In this document: in pieces, positions 46,080 through 56,354 of the stretch
Layout of the letters: each line of letters opens with the position of its first letter
Numbering within the stretch: the first letter of the stretch is position 1
NCBI GenBank assembly: GCA_033297075.1
Contig: MU858095.1
Coordinates: 1 to 64,000, forward strand
DNA length: 64,000 nucleotides
DNA from: Rhypophila decipiens
Taxonomy: Eukaryota > Ascomycota > Sordariomycetes > Sordariales > Naviculisporaceae
Reading direction: 5' to 3'
The notes under the pieces: generated by a model
Database searches by the model: none
The model's input: the letters and a program-made list of their open reading frames with translations, nothing else
Told to the model about the DNA's origin: nothing
Made by a program: the position numbers and the translations under genes

Positions 46080-47223
46080 TCATTTCCAGAACCGAACAGC
46101 GCGGGGAAGGACACGCGTGCAATCAGTAAGGTAGTTGATGTTGTAAACACCGAGCAAGCTAACACGGACGTACTCGCGGGCGTAGTCGGCGTTCCAACGG
46201 GCCTGGTCCCGGGCAAAAGTGCGCCAGATCTCGTGAATGCGGGGGTGCTTGGCAAGCTTCTTGTCGCTCTCCATGACAAAGACGTTGTTAGGGGTAGGGC
46301 CGAGGGTCTGGTTGTAGAAGAGAACGTCCCAGATACCGGGGGTCGAGTCCTGAGGGGCTCCGAACTGAGTGGCGTCGATGAAGCGCTGGCGCGAGGTGGA
46401 GTGCGCGCCGAGGAGGGCAGCCAGGCCGCGGGGCTGGATTGTCTTGGCGCGGAAGAGCTCGATCAGAAAGTCGGGTTCGTCAAAGGGAGACGGGAGAAGA
46501 CCTTCCTCCGGAGAGGCGATGTGGCTGTCTTTGCGGCCGACAAAGGTGCGAATACGGGGGCCACTGGGGAGAAAAGGTCAGTCATAAGGGCGGGATGTGG
46601 AAGAAAGAATGGGACTCGACTCACAGTGGGCAGGAGACAGTAGCAGTGTTGGCAGCAACTTGGATAAGATCGGCCATGGAGATACCGAACGAGCTCCATT
46701 TACCATGCCAGATCTTCATCTGTGCGATAATCTGCTGCAAACCGGCATTGGGGCGGCGTTGGGCCTCTTCTGGGGCGAGGACGACGGAACCATCGGCACC
46801 GCCAAATTCGCCCGTGTGCTTGGACCACCCGGCAGCGTCATGAAAACCGAGACGGATGGCAGCGCGGGCTGCGTTGGTGCACTGGCCGTGGCGATCCTGG
46901 AAGTATACCATGATATCATCCACAATGTACTGCCAGACGCAGCAGGTATCTGCCTGGCACGCAGTGGAGCCGAGCTCGGGAACACTGTTGTTGGGCTCGT
47001 CCGACTCGCCGCCGGTGGTGCCGGTCAGGATGCCTTCGATGAGGCGACCAACAGGGGTGAGGTCAGTTGGGTGAAGATAAAGGAGGTCGCCGAGGAGCTC
47101 CGTCGAGTCGCAGCAATCTTGAGCTTTCAGCTGCTCGAGAACGGCCTCCATGCCAGGGTGCGCAACGGCTCCTGGAAGAAAGAAAAATCCGGCAAAGACC
47201 GCAGAGAGTGATTGGGCCTTCAT
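46080..47223 (-). CDS. class II fungal heme peroxidase (ligninolytic-type superfamily)
   Basis: Secreted heme peroxidase, 360 residues. Exons 47223-46625 and 46563-46080 (61-nt intron). The signal peptide is MKAQSLSAVFAGFFFLPGAVA. The distal pocket is RLGFHDAAGWSKHTGEFGGA, with the catalytic Arg and His and the Ca-binding G-x-D in GGADGSV. The proximal heme ligand is the His in LLGAHSTSRQRF. Paired cysteines (CCDST, CQADTCC) fit the class II disulfide pattern. The enzyme uses H2O2 to oxidise phenolic or other aromatic substrates. A Mn-binding site or the exposed catalytic Trp of lignin peroxidase was not established, so the subtype is left open. Ascomycete members are less common than basidiomycete ones. 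Confidence 0.92.
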
Positions 47224-50200
47224 GCTGGATACTGTTGCGAAAAGAAACGAGAAAGAATTCTATAAGGAATGAATTATAGAAAAAAAGTCACAAAAAGCCG
47301 AAATAAAGGAGGGAATTTCGGAAAGAGAATGAGACTGTAAGAAGAATGATCGAGATGGGGATGCAGAAAAAGATGCAGAAGTCAAAGCCGCCCATATCTG
47401 TGATATATACATTTCCTGCCCTTCTTTCGGATTGATGCCGTTTGGAGGTGACAAAGCGCTCTGGTTGGACTGGACTGCGCCGTCTGCGCTTGTGGCCAAC
47501 ATGGTCGGTGGTGACGACGACTTCTTTTCGACGACGGCAAGCGCTACTACAACTAGCTGTAGCATGAATCTGTTGCGAGTGTGGGATGTAGTTGTCAAAC
47601 TATTCAGGCTTGACATCTCGGCCCCCTGAGTGACCAGTTGTGGCGAGTGGACGAGCCGGCTGGGTTGGACCTTTACCGAAGCGACAGTGGACGGTGAAGT
47701 TTGATAGTGACATGGCGTTGTTAGTCTCTGGCAACAAGTCAGAGGATGGAAAGAACCTCAGGTTTCTGGTGATGGTATGAAGTCCACATGGTCTTGAGAA
47801 TGCAGTGTCGAAATCGGCCAAAATCACAGTGGCAAATTTGGAGGAAGCTAACAGGCGTCCAACGAGCGAGGCTCTCACGGAGGAAGCAGAAAAACATGAC
47901 CAGCGCCAGTGTCTTGACGTCGAGTCACTCCAGAATCCTCGTGGGACGCGGGGACCACGAGGTCCGAATGTGCACCCGGAGGTCGAGGTTCTAGGCGACT
48001 CTTTGGCTTGCAAGCTAGGGCTGATGTGAGATCCCTAAAAGACTCATTTTCACTGCACAGGCACGAAAAGCTTTGTCTTGAACGTTTAAATCTCCACTGT
48101 CTTGATATTCGGTGTCCACAACTATGCAAGCTAGGCGTCATGAAATGCGTTCGCACATTGTCATTGTGTGCGTGGTGGCGGGCGGAGTGCCGAAGGGGAA
48201 CAAGCCCATATCCACTGCGTTGCCGCCATCCCAATCGTTCCACCGAAATGGTCCACCGAAATTGTCCCATCACCTTGACATGAAACCAGGAACTCAAGGC
48301 CATCGTATGTCCATGTGCAGCCATTTTACCGCGCATATGAATGTCGTGGCCGAGCCAGTCTGAAGAGCACATGCATATCTTGCTATGCTGTTGTCGACAG
48401 GATTGACGACCGCTTGTCCCTCGTGCGCGATGCGAAGCGTGCATGTAGAAGACTCGAGTCAAGCTTCCTCGCGACTGGCTGGCTTCCAGAAGGGGATTGA
48501 TCTGTAGAAAAGGAAGAGATGGCGGTCGTTGGAGGCGAGGATGAATAATTGAAAAGCATCGAGCTTGGAAAGAAATGTGGAAGAACTCATCTGGTCTTCA
48601 CGGTGAGTTAGAAATTGAACGTCCGTTGTCTGACTTGTTGGGAGTACTCACCATTGGCGTTGGGTGAATGATGCCAACCACTGCAGCGATGGTCTTGTCG
48701 TCCTTGTGTGAATGTATCGGGGCTTGGTCGATGATTCCTTCTGCCTTTGTCAAGGCTATCTAGGCGAAGAAGGACTTACGAGCCCCAGGAAGTCCACTGG
48801 TCGTTGGCCGCCCTATAATGCCAGTATCAGCTCTGGTGACCAAAAGGAGCTCGAGGTTGCACATGTGACATACCCTTGGCACAGTGATCTCTGGACCACC
48901 ATCTCGCACTGCTCTCAGTCTCGACAGACAGACGAGGACTCAGGGCTCATTGAACGGCGAAACAGTTAGAACATGTTGAACATATTGCCACTGTGTTGAA
49001 AGCATGTGTGTGTGTGTGGGGTGCGACATACCGATGCCTTTCACGTTACCGGACCGCCAGAGTCTGAGTTGGACCGAGTGGGCTGTTGACACTAAAGCTT
49101 CTCTCGTGCTGCGGTTGGGAGCCAGGGCGCTGTGCGGGAGGAATCATCTGAATTGAGCCGGTGCTTTGGCCGTAGCTGTGGACTCATCGGTCTCTGGGCT
49201 CCCTGGTTTGGTGGGGAAACTGGACTGTCAAATGTGCTCGACCGGGAGCCCAGAGACGATGGTATCCGGCGGTGATACCGAGTTCACTGCAAAAGTGACC
49301 ATGTGTTAGCGGCTTTGCCATGCCCTCAAGAAGTAGAAAAACACAGGATTCAGCAGACAAAGGGTCCTGGCTGCACACTGGTGTTTTCCCAACAGGAAGT
49401 CGTCAAACTGCGAGACAGTGGGTCCGGCACGGTCAAGACAGGCAAAACCCAAGTTGAAGACGGAAGGGAAATGAGGGTCTTAAGCTGGCGTTCTGGACGC
49501 TGGGGAGAATGGGAAACTTGGCTGAACATACCCTTTGTTGAAGGCAATAAAAAAAAATAAAAAAAAAGCCGCATTGGCAGCGAGCCCGATACTGCAACGC
49601 CCGCGGCGATTTGGAGAGAAGAGGAGAGGAGAGAAAAGTTGTTGGAGATGAAGGGACGGGAGATTATAAGTAGCCGAGACGAAAAGGCAGTGTGGAGCCT
49701 TCTGACCAGCAGGGCTTGGAAGAAGACAACCCTAGTAAGGGAATGAGGAAGGCAGGCACCACACCGAGAGATTTATGAGCTATTTAATGCATGGAGGGGG
49801 GCACTGCCTGCCAATTCCGACCGCGGGAGTCTGAAAGCTCCCGATTTCTCACTGAATCACCGATATCGCGATCTGGGAATCTCAGAATGACGTCGATATT
49901 CTACCCAGTGTGGCAGGAGATTTGAATCACGCGCGTCCCACCTTCTGGCAGGTGAAGAGGGAGTCCAGTCGAAGTTGCTGGGAGATTATGAATGATAGCT
50001 AGCAAGCACCAAGCACACCTTTTCCGAGAGGGACCCATGTGCTTTCATTCACCGTGACGCCAACTATTTACCAGTGTCCAGTGCTGCTGACCCTATCTCC
50101 ACATGTCCCCAGGATTTGACCTGTAATTTACTATGTCTTGACTATTTGTACGGGAGACGGTATCTTTCTCCTTCTACCGATGTCGACATACTTGCTTCCT

Positions 50201-51089
50201 AATTTCAACCCAAGCCTTTGTCGAGATTGGTAACGGTGGAGTGCAGCGTCTGGCACGGTACCATAAGGGTCTAGATGATGCTGTGTGTAGCAAACGACAT
50301 GTGATGGGAAGTGTCTTGATCGTTCTCCGTGTTTTCGGCTCCAAACAAGCGTTCATCCATTCCACGTGATGTTACAGGACACCAAATGACATAAAACACT
50401 TCCAGTCGGGTTCATCTTTGAGCAGTGTACAAGTCAAGGGTTTTCTGTTCTGAGAGTTTCTATTCAAGGACTGCGCTGCCGCACGTCCCACAGTAGGAAA
50501 TGAACTCATGTCACGTTATTGTTTTGCTCCATCACCCAGTGCCCGGCAACCCAACCTTCCGGCCACAAAATCAGCTTCCAGGATAGCTCGTCCAAACTGA
50601 AACCTTCGAACTCAGAGACACCAAAAGCACTAGTACCAGCCTTACCCCTACCGCACCCCTTATCACACGTCCCAGCGCTCTTCGGACCAAGGGCTAGCAT
50701 CTGGCCTGTCGTTTGGCGACCATCAAGGAGAGTGACGCGCATCAGGTGAAGGCGGTAATGTACATATAGACTACATTGTTTTTGTGAATTCCATGCTCAC
50801 CCGCATGTAACCTACCATTATTGAAGTAGGGCAGGGGGCTACGCTCCCATAGTCAGATTTCTTTCGTTGTTTTAGTGGGTGCCACCCTGTGGCACCCTAC
50901 TCTGGTCAGGAGGAGCGAGGACATCAGAGGTCTTCCTCTCCTCAACACACCCTGTTTATTAGAGAAATTGATCAAGTTACCCCCAAGCTCCTGTTTTGAC
51001 CTCGCGACGACTATTACGGCCAGCCACTGGGACCATGACGATGCTTTCTTTTTAGTTGGTGTGGTTGTTTTGGTCCTCGCAGTGCGCCC
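47224..51089. other. 3.9-kb gene-poor stretch
   Basis: No supported gene. Frames at 47260-47616 (5' flank of the peroxidase), 47875-48462 and 50506-50742 (78 codons from an ATG, minus) have no motif. It holds a (GT)n run near 49000-49016, the inverted repeat at 49191-49256, and a short palindrome GGTGCCAC/GTGGCACC near 50878-50896. Confidence 0.45.
49191..49256. repeat. inverted repeat (hairpin)
   Basis: TCTCTGGGCTCCC at 49191-49203 pairs perfectly with GGGAGCCCAGAGA at 49244-49256 across a 40-nt loop. ATCG/CGAT extend the stem beyond a one-base bulge. This could be a strong RNA or cruciform hairpin, but no gene ends here to make it a terminator. Confidence 0.6.
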
Positions 51090-51256
51090 TGCTCGTCCTC
51101 CACTGAACAAACACAACACTGTCTTGCTGGTGGCAGCGCGCCATGCTGGTAGCGACACCCACGAGGGGCTGCTTGGCTTGTTCACAGTCTTCTTCGGCTT
51201 GGGAGTCCAAGAACTCAAGGTTCTGGATATTTCCGGGAGAAATAGCAGTGTCATTA
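51090..51256 (-). pseudogene. diverged partial copy of the GNAT gene's middle exon
   Basis: The minus strand reads NDTAISPGNIQNLEFLDSQA, then EEDCEQAKQPLVGVA. The plus-strand GNAT gene 2.2 kb away reads NDSVTVSGDFQFQDSQA, then EEDFEQARQPLVSVA. The DNA match is strongest at 51151-51210 (GACTCCCAAGCCGA...CAGCCCCTCGTG). No full acetyltransferase is present, so this is a partial, inverted, decayed copy. Confidence 0.6.
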
Positions 51257-51321
51257 AACAACCAACAATGATTGTGAGATCGAGATTGAAGCATGGGGGG
51301 AGCGATCGACATTGTTGTGGC

Positions 51322-51681
51322 TCATGTGCTTTCGAGAAGAACCGACGAGATGAGCCGCAGAGCCGGACGGTGTTGAACTTGTTCAGTATGGGGTTGAAGA
51401 ATTGTCTTGGGACGCCTGTAGCACTTGGAAAACATGTTAGAATCTCTTTCCGACAATGTGATCTTTGTGGTTGACTTACCGTCGTCTTTCCAACTCTGGT
51501 GCGACAATCCACTTGATCGATGCCGCGAGGCTGGTGAAGCCTGGGGAGGCAGAGATGGGTATGTTAGGTCTTAATCAGGTGTCGCTGAGAGGAAGCATGG
51601 AGAGATTCTGGTTAACATACCGGAAAGACTGCTCGTAGTAAAGGCGGTGTCCACAATACAGCGGCCAGAGGGATTGCGCAT
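51322..51681 (-). CDS. possible small three-exon gene (71 residues, hypothetical)
   Basis: Minus-strand exons 51681-51621, 51540-51480 and 51415-51322 splice in consistent phase with good sites (GTATGT...CCCCAG and GTAAGT...CTACAG). They give MRNPSGRCIVDTAFTTSSLS, then GFTSLAASIKWIVAPELERR, then a 31-residue tail ending VLLEST. The protein is mostly basic with no recognisable family. It lies directly upstream of the decayed GNAT copy on the same strand, so it may be part of the same broken gene. Chance agreement of two introns cannot be excluded. Confidence 0.3.
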
Positions 51682-52853
51682 TGACGAGTGATGGCAGGGA
51701 AACGGTGGGACCCTTTGTGTGGTTTGATTGGTGCCTGAGAGATCGAGAAAAATGAACACTCGGAGTGCGAGAACGAGGTTCAGCTTTGCGAAGAGGGAAT
51801 GCAGTTCAAGTGAGAAGCGGGAATGACTGAATTTGCAAAAGGTGTGGGAGGGCTGAGCAGGGGGGAGGGGGGGGCGCTTACAAGTGGGTCTTTCGAGCAA
51901 CAGCCTCTCGAACCCACAATTATTCAACCCCGGTGACAGATTCAGATTGTCTGGGTGAGGAAGGAACCCCTACCTCCACGATCAAGCGGTCTGAGCGGAT
52001 TAGTTTCTTAAGCAACTTTCAATTTCAGGGTGAAGATCGTCTGCTCTCTTTCCCCGTCACGCTTGGTTTAGCACTGACGCGATTTTGCCCAGAGGCTGCC
52101 AGAGGCGTTTCATGACCCACTCCGTCGCTGGTAGGCTGTGCCAACGTTCAGCTCATGAATGACCCGAAAAGAATATTCTTACCCCTTTTGTATTCTCTTG
52201 GTCTGGCAGTAAATTTAGCCTTGAATATCTTGCTGAGTACAGGTTGTGTGTGAATTCTGGGACCCGTGAGGCCCGATGTATTCCATGATCATCGACAGAG
52301 AGCAACAAAATCCCACTCAGGTTCAAATCTAGGTAGCAATGAAAACTTTTTATGAATTGGTTTTTGTTTGCAACTTCTTCTGTTAACGACCGAGTAGAGC
52401 TCTTACCTGGTGATATTCGATTTCTATGGACATTGTTCTAGATGGTCCTCAGCTCACAGAGTCACAGTATGATTCAATCACCCTACTGCAGCATGTAATA
52501 TAAATTCTAGTAGCTTGAGCAGGCTCTTTCAATTTATATCGGATCATTTTATTGATTTCAATATTGTAAAATCTAGTGCTGTCCAGAACTTGTATGCTGC
52601 GTTGACTGCTATTGAAAAATCCGTCCTACCCCATCTGGATCGCGCCTTCCCTTTTCGGAAGCTTCTCAGCACAGTGTCGGTCTGCCCGGCAACCACTGGC
52701 TGTTTCTGCCGGCGCACACCAGTTGATATGATATTGCGGCATCATGGACACCGTTCCTTTTGGTTTTTGGCATATACACAACGACAATTTGAGTTAGTAA
52801 CCCGCCTCCCCCAGACCTCTATTTTTAAGGATGACGAGAACTCCGATTTCAGA
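51682..52853. other. intergenic, no gene seen
   Basis: AT-rich from 52200. The frame 52515-52898 is partly continuous with the GNAT gene; its first 113 codons show no motif. Confidence 0.45.
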
Positions 52854-53833
52854 ATGACGAAGTCAATTCCAAAGCACACACTAACTTGTACGTTTTAATT
52901 AACAGCAGTTACCACAACAACGACCGACCACGATGCCCCGGCGCCAGCCACGGCTGCTGTCGAGATCCGAAGACTTGCCCCTGGAGATCTTGCCCACTTG
53001 GGTGAACTCGCCGAGGCCGCCTTCGCAGACCACCCGGAAACGGTGGTAACCTGGCCGGCATTGCGCCGCGCCGGAGAAGACGACGATGCCAAGGCTGCCA
53101 AAGAAAGAAGACAAATGGAGACTGGCGCCCTCCTCGAGGCGTGTCGCAACCCTCGGTGTCTACTTGAGGTGGCCGAGGTTAAAGGTAGTGTGGTGGGTTA
53201 TGTCCAATGGGTGTTGCCTGCCTCCTGCCGCGATGGTATGTGTTCGATTCATATGGACTATCGCGTCGTCGGCATAGCCTGCGCATACCCTCCCGATCTC
53301 CAGCCTCGTGAACCCTGGCATCGCTCGTCGTCTTTGCCCCTACTAGACCTCACTTCACTTTACTTACTTGGTCAATCTGACCGCTAACTTCCATCGCAAC
53401 ATAGTCTCGTCTAGTCCGATGTCCGACGCTTCGGCCGAAGACCAAGACGAAGACGACAATATGTCCAATGATTCGGTGACGGTCTCCGGGGACTTTCAGT
53501 TCCAGGACTCCCAAGCCGAGGAGGACTTTGAACAAGCCAGGCAGCCCCTCGTGAGTGTCGCTATGCGCTTTGTTCGCGGGGAGAGCAAAGTCTTGGGTGA
53601 GTTCGTGCAGCAACTCGAACCGCACGACCCGAACATCAAAGCTGATCATTGCAATTCGCACTCCAGGACTGGAATGCCTCGCTGTCTCTCCGAGCCACCA
53701 GGGGCAAGGAATAGGCACAAAGCTCCTCGAACAGGGGAAGAACCTGGCCTCTGAACAAGGATGGCGCATCGTCGCCGTCTGCGCGGGCGGCCGCAATCTT
53801 AGATTCTACGAACGCCTCGGCCTTGCCTTTTGA
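52854..53833 (+). CDS. GNAT family N-acetyltransferase (5' end interrupted)
   Basis: Acetyl-CoA-dependent N-acetyltransferase. Exons: up to 53235, 53405-53596 and 53667-53833; introns 169 and 70 nt (GTATGT...ACATAG, GTGAGT...CTCCAG). The N-terminal part reads AVEIRRLAPGDLAHLGELAE. A long acidic insert (SAEDQDEDD, DSQAEEDFEQA) separates the two halves, as in other fungal GNATs. The acetyl-CoA loop is VSPSHQGQGIGTKLLEQG and the last helix/strand is RNLRFYERLGLAF. The most likely start is the ATG at 52854 (MTKSIPKHTLT), but in that frame a TAA occurs at 52896-52898. Either the frame is broken there or an undetected 5' exon exists. The 18-nt GT-AG stretch that would remove it is too short for an intron. 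Confidence 0.72.
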
Positions 53834-53839
53834 TGTTCT

Positions 53840-54165
53840 CTAGAGTGTTGTTTCTTTGTCGCCGGGCTCGTCCTCCTCCTCGGGATATATATTGGGATCG
53901 CCGTCCTCATCGCTAGCGTCTGGGAGTTCCTCCTCGTTGATGACGTCCTCCTCCGTCTCCTTTGGACCGATCTTGAGCTTCTTTGTTGTCTTTGTAGCAG
54001 CCTGGGATGGCTGTTTCCTTTTCTTGGATGAGCTTGCCAACCCCTATGTGGCCTTGGTTGGCCTTTTCTTGACTGTGGTCTTTGGATCTGGTTGCGGAAG
54101 TTGTTCTACGACCGCTGGCCAAGACAACCCTCTATGGTGTTGATCTGTACGGCATCATGGCTATT
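53840..54165 (-). pseudogene. C-terminal remnant of a lysine-rich nuclear-type protein
   Basis: The minus-strand frame reads VKKRPTKAT, a TAG stop, then GLASSSKKRKQPSQAATKTT, and ends in an acidic tail (EEELPDASDEDGDPNIY). Both sides of the TAG share the same frame, so one C-to-T change (CAG to TAG) explains it. There is no ATG start and no upstream domain. It converges with the GNAT gene, 6 bp away. It may be the tail of a chromatin or transposase-type protein. Confidence 0.4.
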
Positions 54166-56354
54166 GATGAAGAGTAGCGTTTTGTCAAGAGTGCCTTTGT
54201 TCTCCGTTTCCGTCTACAGACTTATCAACCATCGTCGCCAGCCTTGCACTGTCTTGGCATGAAAACCCCAATATTAAAACTAACGACCTAGAGTCATCAA
54301 CTGCTTTCTCTCTCTCTTGTGAGACTTGATAGAGATTGGCAAGAGACTCTGGGGCCGACAAGTTTTGCTTCGAATCTTTCCCTTCCTTTCCCCAGCCCCC
54401 TTACTCTCCTTATTTTCTATCTGGGGTTGTATTCTTTTTCCAATTCCTGTTCGTATAGATGGTGTTTTCAATTACCATATAATCTCGTTGTCTAAATCGG
54501 ACTCCAGAAACCTTGCACTCTGTCATTCTTGTACCAATACCATTGCATGATACGCAGTGTTCCAGACGCATGAGTGTCGTAGATCTACAGGTTGTGTTTG
54601 CTTGGGTTGATCAGGGATTATCTCCCGTGACCGGTCCTTTCCTTTAGACATATATGCAACCATCTTTTGAGTGACTGAAAAAGTTGGCGTGATTATGGCA
54701 GATAACCGCGGAAGTGACTTACCGGTACACCTGGATGTTATACACTGCCACAGACAAATGATCAGGGGACTTGAATGCCAGGAGTGGAGCAAATTCGAGA
54801 TCGATCGATGTGCAAGAAACCCAGGTTCGTATCGGGTAGATCCTTTGCCGGGTGACATTCTTCCCTGGTTGACCATCCATAACTTGTGGCGCCACATAGC
54901 TGTCACGGTATGATCTAATTCCCGTAATAACTGGCGGGTACCCTTTAACCAAGCAAGAACCTTCCCAAGTCAGAAGAGCTTCGTCATGCCGATCACCAAC
55001 CGGGAAGACTGGCATACGGAAATGATTCAACCAGAGCTGACACCGGACCGCGACCTCGACCGGGACGGGCTACGGAGCAAAGTCAGCAGGGTGGTGGAAG
55101 GAGTCATGGCCTTTGAGCAGTCTCGGCCTCCGTAATAATCCTACTCCATGTCGAGACTAATAAACGACAGAATTCCAGACTCACAGCGGTATGCACCTAA
55201 TTTGGCCATGGATTAGCCAGTCGGCCACTGAACCAATTCACACAAGCAGCATGGGATATCCTCACGTTCCAAGGTCCTGAATCGAACCTTCTCTAATGTC
55301 AGCGGACCAGCAAGTAAGGCGGGCAGGCAAACTTGTGCCGTTTATTGTCATCTCGTTCCCGGCTTCCGGGTTTATCTGTACAACCGGCCCTTGAATGAAT
55401 GTATGAGCACAGGTCACTCCCGAAATCGAGTGCCGCATCAAGGCCGCCCTGATACTGTCAGGATCACTCTTCTTCAGATCCGCCAATCCCGTTCTAGTGA
55501 CCAAATTCTCTCCAGCTGAGCCATCCAAGGTGTCGGACTCTTTGGAAGTGACATCCTTGAGTGGGAGCGGGAACAGATCGAATGGCCCGTGAATACCCCA
55601 ATCCAACCCTGCTGCCCTGGTCTCAGGTTGGGACACTGTCAGGTTATTATTGAATACCCCTGGGCCCCCGTTGCTTGTATTGACATACATTCTCAACAAA
55701 GGGGAATGAACAACGGACACAAACAGCCCGCTCGTTAAAGGACCAAGTGGCCTTTCAACCTCAGGCGGCCACTGGCATGCACACATGGACGATGGTGCCA
55801 GAACCCAGGTGGTGTTGTGAGATGAGTCAGACGACTTCAAGGGAGGCACAAAAGGACTTTCTTAGAAAGCACGGCCAAAGTTTGTAGTTGCTCAATCCTG
55901 ACAGTCAGGTTCAAAATAGATAACCCAGCAGAAGGAAGCAGCACCTGACTCATTCACTCTCAGCAGGATATAATCGTATCATCTTGATAAATGGGAAAGT
56001 CATGTGAGCTCCCCAGCGCCAACGCACAGATGGGTATACGATTTGAATGAGCTGACCACATGTGCAGTGCTCTAAGAGTAACGACTACGGCGCTACGCCA
56101 ACCTCGGTTCAAGATCGGGATCTAGACGTCAGTGTGGCTGTCCTTCATGCTCCACTCCCGGGTCCCCCTTTCCCGGTTTCCTTGCCGAATCCTAATACCT
56201 TAATTTTGACCACACCGGGCACCTCTCCTCCCCGATCCCAAGATATCAACCGATCCATCCCGGTCACTCCTTCCGCCGGCTTGTTTCATTGCCGGGTCGG
56301 CCGTCTCAGTGCACGTACCTTAGTTACCGGACCGACTGCCGCCCTGCAGCAATC
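54166..56354. other. intergenic with an open minus-strand frame
   Basis: The frame 55849-55262 (195 codons, GTG first) has coding-like composition (PGVFNNNLTVSQPETRAAGL, ADLKKSDPDSIRAALMRHSI) and ends at a possible donor, ACGTGAGG. It might be one exon of a decayed gene but matches no family I recognise. The frame 54719-55030 (minus) is likewise unassigned. Confidence 0.35.

Noticed and set aside
50853..51512. Overlapping 219- and 199-codon frames on opposite strands
   Set aside because: Neither reads the frame that matches the GNAT copy or the candidate spliced small gene, and composition is low-complexity basic. They are likely chance.
52888..52905. 18-nt GT-AG segment as an intron in the GNAT gene
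   Set aside because: Too short for the spliceosome; introns elsewhere here are 55 nt or more.
55262..55849. 195-codon minus-strand frame as a gene
   Set aside because: GTG start and no family. Coding-like composition alone is insufficient, so it is kept only as a note in the intergenic entry.
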